Below the pieces are notes generated by a model. It made no database searches and had not been told where the DNA came from. It saw only the letters and a list, made by a program, of their open reading frames with translations. Positions 13,028-13,929 of a stretch of DNA of 13,929 bases are shown here, piece after piece (the stretch's first letter is position 1; the number at the start of each line of letters is the position of its first letter). The position numbers were made by a program, and so were the translations under genes. This DNA comes from Frankiales bacterium. GTDB taxonomy: Bacteria > Actinomycetota > Actinomycetes > Mycobacteriales > SCTD01. The stretch spans positions 1 through 13,929 of the forward strand of contig JAOPWW010000480.1 in the NCBI GenBank assembly GCA_025965495.1. The letters are read 5' to 3'.

Positions 13028-13045
13028 GCGTACACACGCGTACGC
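13028..13045. promoter_or_regulatory. Inverted repeat GCGTAC-N6-GTACGC upstream of csp
   Basis: In the csp/rpmB gap, GCGTAC (13028-13033) and GTACGC (13040-13045) form a perfect 6-bp inverted repeat with a six-base spacer. A related palindrome, GCGTACGC, lies at 13081-13088. On the minus strand the left arm overlaps TACGCT (13032-13027), which fits the TAnnnT -10 pattern about 90 bases before the csp ATG. This looks like a possible operator on the csp promoter; no regulator is identified. Confidence 0.35.
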
Positions 13046-13048
13046 CGC

Positions 13049-13077
13049 CTGGACAGGGCCTCGAGGGGGCCTGCCAG
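13049..13077 (-). terminator. Hairpin downstream of rpmB
   Basis: CTGG-CAGG-CC (13049-13060) pairs with GG-CCTG-CCAG (13067-13077), interrupted by one bulged A (13053) and a G/G mismatch (13058 against 13069), with a six-base loop. It lies about 35 bases beyond the rpmB stop on the minus strand and upstream of csp. It lacks a U-tract, so it is a plausible but imperfect intrinsic terminator. Confidence 0.4.
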
Positions 13078-13111
13078 ACGGCGTACGCGTGGTGCGGAGG
13101 AGCGGGCGCTG

Positions 13112-13309
13112 CTAGGCGCGGGCGACCTTGCCGGCCTTGAGGCACGAGGTGCAGACGCCGAGCTTCTTGGGCGTCTTGCCGGCCTTGCCGACCATCGCCC
13201 GGACCGTCTGGATGTTCGGGTTCCAGCGACGGCGGGTGCGGCGGTGCGAGTGGCTCACGGACATGCCGAAGCCGGGGCCCTTGCCGCAGACGTCGCAGGT
13301 GGCAGCCAC
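13112..13309 (-). CDS. rpmB: 50S ribosomal protein L28 (zinc-binding C+ form)
   Basis: The 65-aa protein is a large-subunit ribosomal component. It begins AATCDVCGKGPGFGMSVSHSHRRTRRRW and ends KLGVCTSCLKAGKV. Cysteines 5, 8, 53 and 56 form a CXXC/CXXC zinc ribbon, so this is the zinc-containing form rather than the zinc-independent paralogue that many actinobacteria make under zinc limitation (Zur control). This copy is therefore expected to be the housekeeping one. The GTG at 13309 follows the ribosome site GGAGAA (13315-13320) with a five-base spacer. The gene is divergent from the DAK2-domain gene, a neighbourhood usual for actinobacteria. Confidence 0.97.
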   Translation of the reverse strand: MAATCDVCGKGPGFGMSVSHSHRRTRRRWNPNIQTVRAMVGKAGKTPKKLGVCTSCLKAGKVARA

Positions 13310-13372
13310 GGTAGTTCTCCAGACAGTCAGGTGAAGGGGAGGGTCGCGCCGGCACCGCCGGACGACAGCACG

Positions 13373-13378
13373 ACACTA
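13373..13378 (-). promoter_or_regulatory. -10-like TAGTGT upstream of rpmB
   Basis: On the minus strand TAGTGT fits the TAnnnT -10 consensus, 63 bases before the rpmB GTG, and would give a leader of roughly 55 bases. No clear -35 box is seen at the expected distance. It is the best promoter candidate in the 173-base rpmB/DAK2 gap for this direction. Confidence 0.35.
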
Positions 13379-13424
13379 CCAGCGGGCGGTGCGGGGCGAG
13401 TCGTGGTCGAGGTCCTGTCGCACC

Positions 13425-13448
13425 CCCGGGTTAGCCTCGCGACCCGGG
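13425..13448 (+). promoter_or_regulatory. Inverted repeat bracketing a -10-like box before the DAK2 gene
   Basis: CCCGGGT (13425-13431) and ACCCGGG (13442-13448) are perfect 7-bp inverted arms separated by ten bases. The spacer begins with TAGCCT (13432-13437), which fits the actinobacterial TAnnnT -10 pattern and would start transcription about 40 bases before the GTG at 13483. A dyad centred on the -10 box is a typical repressor-site arrangement. No clear -35 is visible. The arms are GC-only palindromes apart from one A/T pair, so chance is possible. Confidence 0.4.
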
Positions 13449-13482
13449 CCGAGCCGACGGCCCCCGGCGGCGAGGGAGCGGC

Positions 13483-13929
13483 GTGCTGCAGGTGCTCGAC
13501 GCCGCCGCGCTGCGCCGCTGGTGCGCTGCCGGGGTCGAGGCGCTGCGGGCGGCCCGCGAGGAGGTCGACGCCCTCAACGTCTACCCCGTGCCCGACGGCG
13601 ACACCGGCACCAACCTGCTGCTGACGATGCAGGCCGCCCAGGAGGCGGTCCAGGCGGCCGGCCCCGACCTGGCGGCCACGGTCCACGCTCTGTCCCGCGG
13701 CGCGCTGCTCGGCGCCCGCGGCAACTCCGGGGTGATCCTGAGCCAGCTGCTCCGCGGGCTCTGGGCGGACCTGCCCGAGGCCGGCGCGGGACCCGCCGAG
13801 CTCCGGGCCGGTCTGGCCCGGGCCGCCGACCTCGCCTGGGCCGCCGTCGCCGCGCCGGTCGAGGGGACGGTGCTGTCGGTCGCGCGGGCCGCGGCCGAGG
13901 GTGCCGCCGGGGACGACCTCGCCGGCGTC
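13483..13929 (+). CDS. DAK2-domain (DhaL/FakA/YloV-like) protein, 3' truncated
   Basis: The first 149 codons lie in the window and the gene runs off its end. The N-terminal DAK2 (DhaL-type, ATP-binding) domain shows LNVYPVPDGDTGTNLLLT (31-48), with Asp38 and Asp40 as Mg-ATP ligands. It also has GARGNSGVILSQLLRG (78-93) and APVEGTVLSVAR (124-135). This pattern is that of the large DAK2/DegV-associated proteins. In Firmicutes the homologue FakA is the kinase of a fatty-acid kinase that works with acyl-carrier FakB proteins; the actinobacterial role is less clear. The GTG at 13483 follows GAGGGAG (13472-13478). From actinobacterial synteny recG would be expected next, which cannot be seen here. 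A dihydroxyacetone kinase subunit is less likely because of the motif details and context. Confidence 0.9.
   Translation, partial: MLQVLDAAALRRWCAAGVEALRAAREEVDALNVYPVPDGDTGTNLLLTMQAAQEAVQAAGPDLAATVHALSRGALLGARGNSGVILSQLLRGLWADLPEAGAGPAELRAGLARAADLAWAAVAAPVEGTVLSVARAAAEGAAGDDLAGV

Noticed and set aside
1..13929. Search for a new defence, biosynthetic or mobile system
   Set aside because: Every gene of useful size belongs to a known core family in an order typical of actinobacteria. No integrase, transposase, toxin, nuclease cluster or composition break is visible.

Overview
The window is very G+C-rich DNA with almost every third codon position G or C, frequent GTG starts, 4-base stop/start overlaps, a lysine/alanine-rich HU-type histone tail and an F420-pathway gene. 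It comes from a chromosome of a high-GC actinobacterium. From memory, the gene order (hup, ppk, cofC, gpsA, ddl, DUF3515, thiL, rpmB, DAK2-domain gene) matches a conserved actinobacterial housekeeping block also found in mycobacteria and streptomycetes. The genus cannot be read from the sequence. I see no integrase, transposase, CRISPR array, tRNA or rRNA, and no base-composition break that would mark an island.

Layout. (1) 1-342, +: C-terminal tail of an HU-family nucleoid protein, cut by the window edge and convergent with the next block. (2) 3383 down to 367, -: a three-gene run of cofC (F420 biosynthesis), a 74-aa cold-shock-like OB protein and ppk (polyphosphate kinase). (3) 3481-9842, +: plsC and gpsA (phospholipid precursors), a Cys/Met-type PLP enzyme, a COG2231-type HhH-GPD DNA glycosylase, a flavin disulfide-oxidoreductase homologue and ddl (D-Ala-D-Ala ligase). 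The first five genes are tightly packed or overlapping; ddl may have its own leaderless promoter. (4) 10584 down to 9848, -: a stand-alone Lrp/AsnC RAM-domain protein overlapping a DUF3515 lipoprotein. (5) 10623-11555, +: thiL, whose stop codon is interleaved with that of the convergent RNase Z gene in one CTAG palindrome. (6) 13309 down to 11552, -: rpmB (zinc-type L28), a cold-shock protein, a 58-aa conserved small protein and RNase Z, with hairpin terminators after rpmB and csp. (7) 13483 to the window end, +: N-terminal part of a DAK2-domain (DhaL/FakA-like) protein.

The genes are mostly core metabolism: membrane lipid synthesis (plsC, gpsA, and a possible fatty-acid kinase), cell wall (ddl), cofactors (cofC for F420, thiL for thiamine diphosphate), phosphate storage (ppk), translation and RNA (rpmB, rnz, csp), and DNA repair and packaging (HhH-GPD glycosylase, HU).

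I found no convincing new multi-gene system. The most unusual signals are at gene starts. RNase Z and the DUF3515 lipoprotein have no ATG/GTG/TTG at a plausible position but sit on 4-base overlaps (GTAG and CTGA). The glycosylase begins in three 30-bp tandem repeats that triplicate its only GTG start codon. Other points of interest are an oxidoreductase that keeps its redox cysteines but lacks the usual catalytic His, and an inverted repeat bracketing a -10-like box before the DAK2 gene.
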